Assembly: GCF_013318015.2 (NCBI RefSeq)
Contig: NZ_CP115842.1
Span: 248,001-312,000 of the forward strand
DNA: 64,000 nt
Direction of reading: 5' to 3'
DNA from: Agrobacterium tumefaciens
GTDB lineage: Bacteria; Pseudomonadota; Alphaproteobacteria; Rhizobiales; Rhizobiaceae
The position numbers and the translations under genes were made by a program. Under the pieces are notes generated by a model that saw only the letters and a program-made list of their open reading frames with translations, was not told where the DNA came from and made no database searches. This document shows, one piece after another, positions 23,425-31,558 of the stretch. The stretch's first letter is position 1; each line of letters opens with the position of its first letter.

Positions 23425-23778
23425 GTTGTCTGCCCTGGTGAGATAAAGAATGTCGCCGCACCGGTCACATACTCGTCAAGGGCTGTGGAATTAACTTGCC
23501 TATTGCGCGCAAAGAGCGCACCCTTCCCCATCGGTACTTAAAGGGCGTTACCGCCGTCAGGCATCCTTGCCGTCTCAAGCCCCATTTGCACATGCCTCCC
23601 TTCTACAGCGCCCCGTGCGGAATTTCCCAGGGCGCGTTGAGGCACATGCCCCCCGAAAACCGGCAACGGTCATCGACCGCACCGGCGTATCGTTTCAAAG
23701 CGTTGGAGCGTCCCGTGCAGCCTTTTAAGGGCGCGCGCGAGGCTTCGGCTTTCTGAACCAGTAAGAAAAGAGGCCATC
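23425..23778 (+). other. Intergenic stretch without a convincing gene
   Basis: About 350 bases between the sRNA candidate and the next small gene. A frame from TTG 23496 to 23756 has no ribosome site, is rich in Arg, Pro and His, and gives no family resemblance, so it is not called. The stretch may hold the leader of the gene at 23779. Confidence 0.5.
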
Positions 23779-24072
23779 ATGTCTTCTGCGCCCCGTAACT
23801 GCCTGATCTCCTCTCAAGATCTCGAAATGCTCCAATTGGTCCTCGAGAGCATCGGTTTTAATCACCTCTCCGACGATGATGACAAAAAGCTCCATAACAG
23901 AGCCGCCCGCAAGGTTATTGAATTATATCAGGATGGCTTGACCGATCCGGCAGACCTCACCGACGAAATGCGTTTCCTGTTCGGCGTGCAGAAACACGAC
24001 CGCATCAAGCCGTGGAAGCCGCTCCCCCGATATGCAATCCAGGGCCTGCCACTGCTTTACCACCGCCATTGA
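23779..24072 (+). CDS. Conserved small hypothetical protein, 97 residues
   Basis: Unknown soluble protein from ATG 23779 with GAGG 6 bases upstream. It looks like a compact all-helical protein: LISSQDLEMLQLVLESIGF, an acidic turn DDDDKK, AARKVIELYQDGLTDPADL and a conserved-looking end DRIKPWKPLPRYAIQG. The mixture of an acidic loop and regular helices suggests a folded domain rather than a chance frame. It is followed 13 bases later by a membrane-anchored small gene, so the two may form a pair. Confidence 0.7.
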   Translation: MSSAPRNCLISSQDLEMLQLVLESIGFNHLSDDDDKKLHNRAARKVIELYQDGLTDPADLTDEMRFLFGVQKHDRIKPWKPLPRYAIQGLPLLYHRH

Positions 24073-24085
24073 GGGGAGAGAGCAG

Positions 24086-24397
24086 ATGCGCGAATATATC
24101 ATGGTCAGCACCGGCCTGTGGCTGGGGCTATTTCTGACCTGGTACCTCGTCACCATGTACGATACGGCGGATAGCGTCTTTACGGCGAACACCGTTCCGT
24201 CACTACCGCTGCTGCTGACATCGGCCGAATGCGAGACCCAGTTCGGCATTCTTTTTTCGATGACCGAAAAGCTTTTGAAGGCAGGCGGGCCGATAGTTCC
24301 CGACGACTTGCGAAAGAACATAGAGCATTGCATTTCTTCCGATGAGGCAAGCCGCCTGAAACTCAAAGACAATCAACTTATCCGGCTTTTCCCCTGA
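24086..24397 (+). CDS. Small membrane-anchored hypothetical protein, 103 residues
   Basis: Starts at ATG 24086 behind GGGGAGAG. One N-terminal hydrophobic segment (VSTGLWLGLFLTWYLV, residues 7-22) acts as anchor or uncleaved signal. The rest is a small domain with two cysteines (AECETQ near residue 51, EHCISS near 87) that could form a disulphide if periplasmic. No family recognised. Lies 13 bases after the 97-residue gene. Confidence 0.62.
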   Translation: MREYIMVSTGLWLGLFLTWYLVTMYDTADSVFTANTVPSLPLLLTSAECETQFGILFSMTEKLLKAGGPIVPDDLRKNIEHCISSDEASRLKLKDNQLIRLFP

Positions 24398-24529
24398 AGC
24401 GCCTCCCGAAGCGGACGGTGTTCGCCAAAATCACTGGTAACAATAATGACTTGGCAAATGAGATATATCAGGAGAAACTGATTTAGTCGGACATCAGTCC
24501 GAGAGTTTGCGTCTGCGTGGAGGGTGAGT

Positions 24530-24643
24530 ATGACGTATGACTGGAGCGGCCGCAGAATGCGCCGCATGCGTGCCGCGAAACTGACGATCATCAGTCTCGT
24601 CGCGGCCTTTGTTATCACGGCTCCAATCTTTGCGCATTACTGA
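24530..24643 (+). CDS. Small membrane peptide, 37 residues
   Basis: Frame from ATG 24530 to TGA 24643 behind GGAGGGTGAGT. The sequence has a very basic N-terminus (SGRRMRRMRAAK) followed by one hydrophobic segment ([18 protein letters not shown]), the classic order of a single-pass N-in peptide. A perfect 6-base hairpin (24487-24502) precedes it. Function unknown. Confidence 0.5.
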   Translation: MTYDWSGRRMRRMRAAKLTIISLVAAFVITAPIFAHY

Positions 24644-24665
24644 AGCCCGCAGCGACAAGACGCGA

Positions 24666-25763
24666 TCACACCGGTTGCCCGACCCCTGCCCGCTTTCTCA
24701 GGCGACCTTTGAGCCATGTCTGCACTGGCTGATCAAAATGGACTGTCAGGTACCATGACAGACACGTCGTCCCTATCAGGAAAGCGACACCGACCGGCAA
24801 AGCGATGTTTTCCCTATCAACGGCAGGCACCAGAAAATCCGTCCAGGCCAGCAGCGGAATATGCAGCACATAGACGGCGTAGGAAGCTGTGCCGAGAAAC
24901 GTCGACAAGATTCCCACCCTGCGACCCGGCACTATCCTGCTGGCTACGAACAATACCGTCGGCCAGACGAGCAGAACCACCGCGAGATCAAAGAAGGGCC
25001 GAAGCTCACGCGAAATTGGCACGGCGAGGATGACGCAGACCAGCATAAGACAGAGGGCCGCCTGGATGGGCTTCAGCTCGGTTATGCGATTGCGGAAGCG
25101 GTAAACCAGCACGCCTGCGAAAAACGAGAAAAACACCCTTCCCATGCCGGCATACATTTCGTGCCATCGAAACCCCGCATGCAACTTCCCAAACTCAGCA
25201 GCCGCCACGACAAGGACGCAGGCGCTGACAGCCAGCACCACGATAGTCTGTTTCGTAGTCGCCCGCACACCCCACCGGCCATAAACCGCATTCACCACCA
25301 GCTCGTTGAAAAGCGACCATGCCGGGCTCACCAGAAACAATGCGCCGTTCAATGTAAGCGTGAAGGGTGCCGGAACAAAAAGAAGCCCGGTCAACAACGC
25401 GATCGCCAGCTCACCGGGATTGATGTGGCGATGAAGATCATCGATCGGCGTCGGCAGGCCCAACAGGTAGAGGCAGATGAAATAGGACGCCATCAACGCC
25501 AGCCCCAGCCCATACAGTGGATAAAGTCGCGCAAGGCGCGCCTTCATGAAGAAGCCTGGCGTAATCGCCCCTTCGCGCAGTTTCATGCTGTAGGCATGCG
25601 CCAGCACAAAACCGCTCAAGGCGAAGAACAAATCGACGGCGAGATAGCTCGAAGCGTCGTCTCTCCCGAAAAACTGTTCGGCATGGCGATGCACGATGAA
25701 GAGCGCAGCTACGCCCCTTATGCCATCGAGCAATATGAAGCGTTCCGGGGAAGACTGGACCAT
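24666..25763 (-). CDS. Acyltransferase 3 family membrane protein
   Basis: Integral-membrane O-acyltransferase, 365 residues, with about ten membrane segments. The family start signature RFILLDGIRGVAALFIVHRH carries the essential His in the first helix; VDLFFALSGFVLAHAY follows. Members acetylate or succinylate exported polysaccharides, lipids or Nod factors. The ATG at 25763 is chosen because it starts just before the family signature, but no strong ribosome site is visible and an in-frame ATG at 25868 remains possible. It is divergent from an accessory acyl carrier protein gene, which hints at, but does not prove, a shared task. Confidence 0.85.
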   Translation of the reverse strand: MVQSSPERFILLDGIRGVAALFIVHRHAEQFFGRDDASSYLAVDLFFALSGFVLAHAYSMKLREGAITPGFFMKARLARLYPLYGLGLALMASYFICLYLLGLPTPIDDLHRHINPGELAIALLTGLLFVPAPFTLTLNGALFLVSPAWSLFNELVVNAVYGRWGVRATTKQTIVVLAVSACVLVVAAAEFGKLHAGFRWHEMYAGMGRVFFSFFAGVLVYRFRNRITELKPIQAALCLMLVCVILAVPISRELRPFFDLAVVLLVWPTVLFVASRIVPGRRVGILSTFLGTASYAVYVLHIPLLAWTDFLVPAVDRENIALPVGVAFLIGTTCLSWYLTVHFDQPVQTWLKGRLRKRAGVGQPV

Positions 25764-26072
25764 GGGCGTTGATGCTCGACAGGACTGGATTATAATTACT
25801 TCACGAAAACGAGGTTTACAGCGCAGCGGTTCATCGCATCCAGTCAAAAACTGTTCAACGTCAAACATACCCCGAATTCTTATGGGCACTTCCCCATGAG
25901 CCACGCTCTTTCGCAGCCGTCAAAGGCATGCTACGTCCGAATGCCATCGATGCTTTGACCTTCTGACTCTGTGTACCACGCCTCGCAAAAACCGGTTTCG
26001 ATTTTAGCAAGTGTCCTGGGCGCAAATTCAAACGGGTTGTTCGGCGGCAAACAACTTTCGCGGAGTCCCACC
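25764..26072. other. Divergent intergenic region, acyltransferase and acyl carrier protein
   Basis: About 309 bases that should hold both promoters. The acyltransferase frame stays open to 25904, so part could be coding. I see no convincing promoter box pair or long palindrome. Confidence 0.4.
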
Positions 26073-26309
26073 ATGTCCACCATCGCCGACCGTATTAAAA
26101 AAATCATCGTTGACCAGCTTGGCGCAGATCCCGGCACGGTTGTCGATGACGCCAATTTTGTCGACGATCTCGGTGCCGATTCCCTCGAAGTGGTTCAGGT
26201 TGTCATGGAAATCGAGGAAGAATTCGGAGTGGAAATCCCCGATTCGGCCGCAAGCACAATCCTGACCGTTGGCGACGCCATCCGCTTCATCGAAAAAAAC
26301 AAGGCTTGA
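26073..26309 (+). CDS. Acyl carrier protein, accessory paralogue
   Basis: Small acidic carrier of acyl chains on 4'-phosphopantetheine, 78 residues. The attachment serine is Ser37 in [11 protein letters not shown]. The fold hallmarks [10 protein letters not shown] and [12 protein letters not shown] are present. It is not the AcpXL type, which is longer and differs around the serine. The main acpP normally sits in the fabD-fabG-acpP-fabF cluster, absent here, so this is probably a dedicated carrier. It ends 17 bases from the convergent macB. Possible users are the divergent acyltransferase or an unlinked synthase (inference). Confidence 0.88.
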   Translation: MSTIADRIKKIIVDQLGADPGTVVDDANFVDDLGADSLEVVQVVMEIEEEFGVEIPDSAASTILTVGDAIRFIEKNKA

Positions 26310-26326
26310 CCGGCAGCGGCGGGATA

Positions 26327-28285
26327 TCAACCCGCCGACAGGGCCGCAACAGGATCGAGGTTCGATGCGTTGCGGGCCGGCAGATAGCCGAAAACGACGC
26401 CTATCAGTGTCGAGCAGACGAAGGCAGCAATGATCGACACCGTGGAATAGACCATGGCGAAATTGCTGCTGAAGGCGGAGAAAAGCGCCCCGAAGCCGAA
26501 GCTGCCCAAAATTCCCAGCGTTCCGCCGATGATGCAGACGAGCACTGCCTCGATCAGGAACTGGCGCAGTATGTCACTGCGCCGTGCGCCGACTGCCATG
26601 CGCACGCCGATTTCCGATACACGTTCGGAAACGGAAACGAGCATGATGTTCATCACCCCTATGCCGCCGACCAGAAGCGAAATCACCGCGATCGCCGCAA
26701 CCAGCAGCGTCATGGTCTGCGTTGTACTGGTGATGGTCTGGCGAATATCGTCAGTGTTGAGAATGTAGAAATCCCGCGTTCCATGCCGCTGGGTGAGAAG
26801 AACCGTCACCGCCTGTTCGGCAATTGCGGCGTCAATATCGTCACTCACCTGCACCGTGATGCTGCGCAGCGACAGGCTGCCGAGAAAGCGTGACTGGACG
26901 GCAGTATAGGGCAGATAAAGTGAAAGGTTCTGGCTTGAACCGAAACCGCCCTGCTGCGCCTGCGTGATGCCGACGATGCGGGCCGGCACCTTGCCGATGA
27001 GGATGACCTGACCGATGGGGCTGCCGTCGAAATCCGCAAACAACGATTTGCGGGTGTTCTCATCAATCACCACCTCCTGGGCTTTCTGCGCGACGCTTGC
27101 GGCATCGAAAAAGCGCCCTTGTGACAGCTTCGTGCCCTTGGCGACGAAATACCGCTCGCTGACACCATTCACAAGCGCATTTGCCTCCTTCGCGCCGAAA
27201 CGCACCGTACTGGAGGTCGAGACCGTGGGCGTCACAGCCGCGACATAGGATTGTTTGGCAAGTGCCTCGGCGTCGGAGACGACCAGCGTGGTGATCTTGC
27301 CCGACCTTATGTCGCCAAAATCCTTGCCCGCGAAGATTTCCAGCGTGTTGGTGCCGAGGCTTGAGATATTCTGCAGCACGCGCTGCTGTGACCCCTGCCC
27401 CAGCGCCACGACGCTGATGACCGATGCGATGCCGATGATGATACCGAGCATGGTGAGAAAGCTGCGCAGCTTGTGCGCCTGCATCGACAGGAGCGCCATG
27501 CGCAATGCCTCCCGCAGCGAGGATACGAGACCAGCGAGACTGGAGGCCCCGCCGGAAACCATAGAGGGTTTGGCGTCATCCGTCCGAACCGGCGCGGCAT
27601 CCGCCCTGCGGTCGGAAATGATGGCGCCGTCGCTGATTTCGACGATCCGTTCGGCACGTCGTGCAATTGACATATCGTGCGTGACGATAATGACAGTGCG
27701 CCCTTCGGCATGCAGCTCGTCGAGGATGCGCAACACCTCGTCGCCGCTCGCGCTGTCGAGCGCACCGGTCGGCTCGTCGGCAAGAATGATTTCGGCATCG
27801 TTCATAAGGGCGCGCGCGATGGAAACGCGTTGCTGCTGGCCGCCGGAAAGCTGGCCCGGACGATGATCGAGGCGGTCCGCCATGCCAAGGCGACCGAGCA
27901 ACCTGGCGGCATCGCTCCTGCGATCGCTTTGTGACTTTCCGGCGTAGATCGCCGGAATTTCGACATTGCCGAGCGCTGTCAGTTCGACAAGCAGATGGTA
28001 ACGCTGGAAAATAAAACCGAGGTTTTCTCGCCGCAATTCCGAAAGCTGGTCTGCATCGAGATTGCCCGTCTGCCGCCCCCTGATGCTGTAGCTCCCTGAG
28101 GTCGGCCGGTCGAGGCAACCGAGAATATTCATCAGCGTCGACTTGCCCGATCCGGAAGCGCCGACGACCGCCACCATCTCGCCGGCCTCGATGATGAGGT
28201 CGATATTCTTGAGTACGGTAATCGTACCTTCACCGGACGGATAATCCCGCCGCACGGATTTAAGGCAAATCAGAGGATCAGCCAT
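26327..28285 (-). CDS. macB: MacB-type ABC exporter (ATPase-permease fusion)
   Basis: Inner-membrane component of a MacAB-type tripartite efflux or export pump, 652 residues. The N-terminal ATPase (1-225) has Walker [10 protein letters not shown], signature LSGGQQQRV, Walker B ILADEPTG and IVTHD. A first membrane helix follows at about 280, then a large periplasmic domain (about 310-530) and three C-terminal helices with the FtsX-type [20 protein letters not shown] segment. It starts 3 bases after the macA stop. The substrate could be a macrolide-like compound, peptide or lipid; an outer-membrane TolC partner is not in the window. Confidence 0.93.
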   Translation of the reverse strand: MADPLICLKSVRRDYPSGEGTITVLKNIDLIIEAGEMVAVVGASGSGKSTLMNILGCLDRPTSGSYSIRGRQTGNLDADQLSELRRENLGFIFQRYHLLVELTALGNVEIPAIYAGKSQSDRRSDAARLLGRLGMADRLDHRPGQLSGGQQQRVSIARALMNDAEIILADEPTGALDSASGDEVLRILDELHAEGRTVIIVTHDMSIARRAERIVEISDGAIISDRRADAAPVRTDDAKPSMVSGGASSLAGLVSSLREALRMALLSMQAHKLRSFLTMLGIIIGIASVISVVALGQGSQQRVLQNISSLGTNTLEIFAGKDFGDIRSGKITTLVVSDAEALAKQSYVAAVTPTVSTSSTVRFGAKEANALVNGVSERYFVAKGTKLSQGRFFDAASVAQKAQEVVIDENTRKSLFADFDGSPIGQVILIGKVPARIVGITQAQQGGFGSSQNLSLYLPYTAVQSRFLGSLSLRSITVQVSDDIDAAIAEQAVTVLLTQRHGTRDFYILNTDDIRQTITSTTQTMTLLVAAIAVISLLVGGIGVMNIMLVSVSERVSEIGVRMAVGARRSDILRQFLIEAVLVCIIGGTLGILGSFGFGALFSAFSSNFAMVYSTVSIIAAFVCSTLIGVVFGYLPARNASNLDPVAALSAG

Positions 28286-28288
28286 TGT

Positions 28289-29512
28289 TCAAAAACCCAT
28301 CGGCGGGCCACCAGGCCCCGGCACGGCGTTTTTGGTGGTGTCGATGGAAAGTTCGCCGGTCACCACGCGCTCGTTCTCGGCAAGGCCGGAACGCACTTCC
28401 GCCGTTACCTTGTCGTTCAGACCGATCTGGACCCTGCGTTCGGAAATTCTGCCATCGGTGTCTACCACACGCACGGCATAGTCATCGTTGGCGCCTTTGC
28501 TACCAAGGGCCGCCGCCGGAACGGTTAGCACGTCCTTGGCTTCACCAAGGACGATATGGACCTCCGCCGTCATATAGGTGCGCAACTTGCCGTCCGGGTT
28601 CGGCACTTCGAACACGCCATTATAATAGATCGCCTCCGACGACGAGGTGCTGGAAGAGGACGATGTGGTCGAGGAAGACGTCGAGGAGCTGAAGCTGGAG
28701 TCGCTGCGCACTGATTCAGGCGCCGGTTCAATGGACGTAAGCGTCGCGTCGTAACGCTGTTGCGGCTCACCCAGCACCGTGAAGTAAACTGGCAAACTGG
28801 CTTTTACGCGCGTCACATCTGCTTCGGAAATTTCCGTGCGCACCGTCATCCGGTCAAGCTGGCCTAGGATCACGATTGTCGGCGCGGACTGCGTGGCGTT
28901 GACGGTCTGCCCTTCCTGACTGACGATAGACAGAACAGTGCCTTCGATGGGCGCGGTGATCCTCGTATAGCCGAGATTGGCCTTTGCCGTTTCGACAGCG
29001 ACCTGCGCCTCCTCGATCTGGGCGTCGATCGCTTCGATCTGCGCCTGGGTGACTGCGAGCGCTGCAGTGGCGCTTTCGAAATCCGCACGGGAGGCGGCAT
29101 TTTTCGACACCATTTCCTGTTGGCGGACAAGGCTCTGGCGGTTGAGAACAAGTGTCGCCTGCTTTTCCACCCGCTGCGCCTTCACGTTGGCAAGCGCTGC
29201 CAGCGCCGTGCGCAGGCTGTTATTCTGGGTAACGGAATCGACCTCGGCAATGAGATCGCCCGCCTTGACCGTATCTCCAAGTGCGACCTTGACGGCGGTG
29301 ATGCGACCGGAGGCCTGCGCGCCGACGGCGACCAGACGAACGGGTTTGAGCGTTCCAGTCGCCAGAACAGTCTGCTCGATATCACCGCGCTTCACAGACG
29401 AGGTGATATAACCGGGCGTTGCGGCCCGCGTATATTGTGACGAAAACCAGTAGCCACCCAGGGCGAGCGCGACAACCGTCAGCGCCACACCTGCTTTGCG
29501 AGCCATTTTCAT
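28289..29512 (-). CDS. macA: MacA-type periplasmic adaptor with serine-rich insert
   Basis: Membrane-fusion (adaptor) protein linking MacB to an outer-membrane channel, 407 residues. N-terminal membrane anchor (ALTVVALALGGYWF), lipoyl-like halves (GVTPGYI-type start, ITAPIEGTVLSIVSQEG near 200), long coiled-coil hairpin (about 85-190) and beta-barrel domain. Between about residues 266 and 293 there is a run almost entirely of Ser and Thr (SSFSSSTSSSTTSSSSSTSS). The ATG at 29512 follows AGGA; an in-frame ATG two codons later is possible. It is coupled to macB and preceded by a small secreted protein gene. Confidence 0.92.
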   Translation of the reverse strand: MKMARKAGVALTVVALALGGYWFSSQYTRAATPGYITSSVKRGDIEQTVLATGTLKPVRLVAVGAQASGRITAVKVALGDTVKAGDLIAEVDSVTQNNSLRTALAALANVKAQRVEKQATLVLNRQSLVRQQEMVSKNAASRADFESATAALAVTQAQIEAIDAQIEEAQVAVETAKANLGYTRITAPIEGTVLSIVSQEGQTVNATQSAPTIVILGQLDRMTVRTEISEADVTRVKASLPVYFTVLGEPQQRYDATLTSIEPAPESVRSDSSFSSSTSSSTTSSSSSTSSSEAIYYNGVFEVPNPDGKLRTYMTAEVHIVLGEAKDVLTVPAAALGSKGANDDYAVRVVDTDGRISERRVQIGLNDKVTAEVRSGLAENERVVTGELSIDTTKNAVPGPGGPPMGF

Positions 29513-29534
29513 CGTCCTGTCCTGTCCGGCCGGT

Positions 29535-29837
29535 CTACTCAAAAGAAGAAACCGACCTCATGCCGTGTTTCACAAGGATGAAGCCGTTGTCTGCTTCGAT
29601 CCATTCATAGGCGGCAACAGACTTTCTGGCGGATGCCTTGCGGCAGGTGTTGTGACGACGCTTGCCGTGTGCATTTTCGCGCCGTTCCTTGGCACAGACG
29701 GGTTGGTGCCACTGTTCGTCCTGCCGGAATTTCGCCGCCGGATCTCGCACCGGCCTGTCACTGGCCGCAGCGACCGACCAGACGAAGCTCAAACCAAAAA
29801 CCGTCGCCAGCATCAGGTAGAAATATCTCATCATCAT
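29535..29837 (-). CDS. Small exported hypothetical protein, 100 residues
   Basis: Predicted secreted protein starting among three consecutive ATG codons at 29837-29829. The N-terminus (YFYLMLATVFGLSFVWSVAAA) is a Sec signal peptide with a likely cut after AAA. The mature part is basic with two Cys (PVCAKER, HNTCRKA) and an end AYEWIEADNGFILVKHG. It begins the minus-strand group with macA, whose start is 22 bases after this stop. Three hairpins sit just upstream. Function unknown; a partner or sensor of the MacAB pump is conceivable from position only. Confidence 0.65.
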   Translation of the reverse strand: MMMRYFYLMLATVFGLSFVWSVAAASDRPVRDPAAKFRQDEQWHQPVCAKERRENAHGKRRHNTCRKASARKSVAAYEWIEADNGFILVKHGMRSVSSFE

Positions 29838-29857
29838 CTTCTCGCTTGAAAATCACG

Positions 29858-29942
29858 CGGGGGATCGCAGGCGAGCGATCCCCCGGCTTCAGCCGTTTCC
29901 GGCTGATTTCCTCCTTTGCTGGGGGGCTATTAAAGGAGGAAA
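29858..29942. repeat. Three successive perfect hairpins
   Basis: Hairpin 1: 11-base arms CGGGGGATCGC (29858-29868) and GCGATCCCCCG (29875-29885). Hairpin 2: CAGCCG (29890-29895) and CGGCTG (29900-29905). Hairpin 3: 11-base arms TTTCCTCCTTT (29907-29917) and AAAGGAGGAAA (29932-29942). All lie between two leftward genes for exported proteins. They may terminate or attenuate the upstream transcript, or protect its 3' end. Confidence 0.7.
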
Positions 29943-29957
29943 CTTTGAAGAGTGGCG

Positions 29958-30623
29958 TCAGCCCCGCTCTGCCTGAGGCAGCGGCGGCATCATGTCGCCA
30001 TGCGGAGGCTCGATACGACCGTCTCGTGCACGGCCATCATGCGGGACGGGAGGCGGAGGCGGCATCAATGCGCGTTCGAGTTGAGCAAGCTTCTGCACCT
30101 GCTGCGGCGAAAGTTTCGGTTTCAGCGTAGCCGCTGCGTCCTGAAGTGCTTTAGCCTGTTCTGCCTTTTTCATTGTGATGCCGGCCAGTTCCTCACCGGC
30201 AAGACGCGGCTCTAGCCCCGTCGCACCCGGTCCCTTCGGCGGCAATGGCTTGAGTTCCGAAGTGGGCAAAACAAGATCGATCAGCGCAGTGGCATAGGCG
30301 CGCCACGGACCAAGCTGTTCAGGTGTGACGCCGAGATAGATTTCCGCTGCCGATAGTTTCGTCGCCAACCCCAATATATCCGGGCCCAATATATCCGGCC
30401 CCATCATATCCGGGCGTAGCATCTCAGGCCCGGCCATCTTGCGGCCATGCGGCAGCCTTTGCTCCGGACCACTATTCGAACCGAAGTCAGGACTGGCCAG
30501 CGGCGGCACGGCCTGTTCCGATGCCTGCGGCACTGGTTCACCCTGCTCCGCAGCCCGGGAGGTGGCCGAAGCGCCAAGAACAGTTGTCACGACGACGGCG
30601 GTGGCGATTAGAGCGTTTCTCAT
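29958..30623 (-). CDS. Exported LTXXQ/Spy-like protein with GPDIL repeats
   Basis: Predicted periplasmic protein of 221 residues. The signal peptide (MRNALIATAVVVTTVLGASA, cut near TSRAA) starts at ATG 30623 after AAGGAAGG. The C-terminal part (LSAAEIYLGVTPEQLGPW, later LKPKLSPQQVQKLAQLERAL) resembles Spy/CpxP-type LTXXQ helical proteins, which bind unfolded proteins or modulate envelope stress sensing. A low-complexity stretch around residues 65-90 repeats GPD(I/M)(L/M) units. The tail is Pro-rich. It is divergent from a two-component system, an arrangement like cpxP with cpxRA, so control by that system is a fair inference. Confidence 0.75.
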   Translation of the reverse strand: MRNALIATAVVVTTVLGASATSRAAEQGEPVPQASEQAVPPLASPDFGSNSGPEQRLPHGRKMAGPEMLRPDMMGPDILGPDILGLATKLSAAEIYLGVTPEQLGPWRAYATALIDLVLPTSELKPLPPKGPGATGLEPRLAGEELAGITMKKAEQAKALQDAAATLKPKLSPQQVQKLAQLERALMPPPPPVPHDGRARDGRIEPPHGDMMPPLPQAERG

Positions 30624-30687
30624 CTTACCTTCCTTTTCGTTTTCCAACCTGAGAAGACGATAGGAGCTAAGCGTTTCCGGCTTTGGT

Positions 30688-30740
30688 CCGAATGTTGCGG
30701 GTCTTGTTCCACGCGCGGCCTATTTGTAACCGAATGTTGC
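30688..30740. promoter_or_regulatory. Direct repeat in the divergent LTXXQ / response-regulator region
   Basis: CCGAATGTTGC occurs twice, at 30688-30698 and 30730-30740, 42 bases apart, about four helical turns. OmpR-type regulators usually bind direct repeats, so these are candidate sites for the adjacent response regulator. Confidence 0.5.
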
Positions 30741-30826
30741 CAGAGCGGCCGCAGCAAGCTTTCGTTGCAAAAATCCGCCGTTTCTTTGCGCCGCTTATGT
30801 ATAGTGGCATCAAAAGGTTGGACGAT

Positions 30827-31558
30827 ATGGCGACAGTTTCGGTGACACATATTTTGATCGTGGATGATGATCCGGAGATACGCACATTGCTCGCGAAATA
30901 TCTCGGCTCGCAGGGGTTTCGCGTTTCGATGGCAGCCGACAAGCGTGAGTTCGAAGAACAGTTCGCCTGCTCCGATCCGGATCTCATCGTGCTCGACGTG
31001 ATGCTGCCGGATGGTTCCGGCCTCGATATCTGCCGCGATCTCCAAGGCCGCCGGCCGCGCACGCCCGTCATTCTCCTGACAGCGCTCAAGGAGGATGTCG
31101 ACCGGATCGTCGGGCTGGAAATCGGCGCCGACGACTATCTTGGCAAACCCTTCAATCCGCGAGAACTGACGGCGCGGATCAAGGCCGTGCTGCGCCGCGC
31201 AGTACCTCAGGAAGTACCTCGCGGCTCATCCACCGCTTATGGTTTTGCGGACTTCACCGCCGATCCGGAACAGCGCTCCGTCATCCACGCCAGCGGTGAG
31301 AGGATCGAGCTGACGGGGGCGGAGTTCGATCTGCTGAAAGTCTTCCTCGACAGGCCCGGCCGGCTTCTTTCCCGCGATCAGCTGCTCGATCTTACGCAGG
31401 GCAAGGACCGGGGACCGTTCGACCGCTCCGTCGACGTGTTGATGAGCCGGTTGCGCAAGAAGCTCGAAACCGATGCCCGGGCTCCGATCTTCAAGACCGT
31501 TCGCAATGGCGGTTACCAGATGACGGTTCAGGTCAGAACCCTGCCGGTGCATCGATGA
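30827..31558 (+). CDS. OmpR-family response regulator
   Basis: DNA-binding response regulator, 243 residues from ATG 30827. The receiver domain has acidic DDD at 13-15, the phospho-acceptor Asp57 (LIVLDVMLP), Thr in LLTALKED and Lys near 106 (YLGKPFNPRE). The winged helix (about 140-237) ends in LMSRLRKKLE and IFKTVRNGGYQM. The stop overlaps the kinase start (ATGA), so they form an operon. It is divergent from the LTXXQ protein and near MacAB; envelope-stress control of these genes is a reasonable hypothesis. Confidence 0.94.
   Translation: MATVSVTHILIVDDDPEIRTLLAKYLGSQGFRVSMAADKREFEEQFACSDPDLIVLDVMLPDGSGLDICRDLQGRRPRTPVILLTALKEDVDRIVGLEIGADDYLGKPFNPRELTARIKAVLRRAVPQEVPRGSSTAYGFADFTADPEQRSVIHASGERIELTGAEFDLLKVFLDRPGRLLSRDQLLDLTQGKDRGPFDRSVDVLMSRLRKKLETDARAPIFKTVRNGGYQMTVQVRTLPVHR

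Noticed and set aside
23496..23756. An 86-codon frame starting with TTG before the gene at 23779
   Set aside because: No ribosome site and composition unlike real genes here. An internal ATG at 23591 gives only 56 residues, also without a site.
28634..28713. Repetitive stretch that looks like a tandem DNA repeat or CRISPR-like array
   Set aside because: It is the Ser/Thr-coding run within macA; there are no regular spacers or palindromic repeats.
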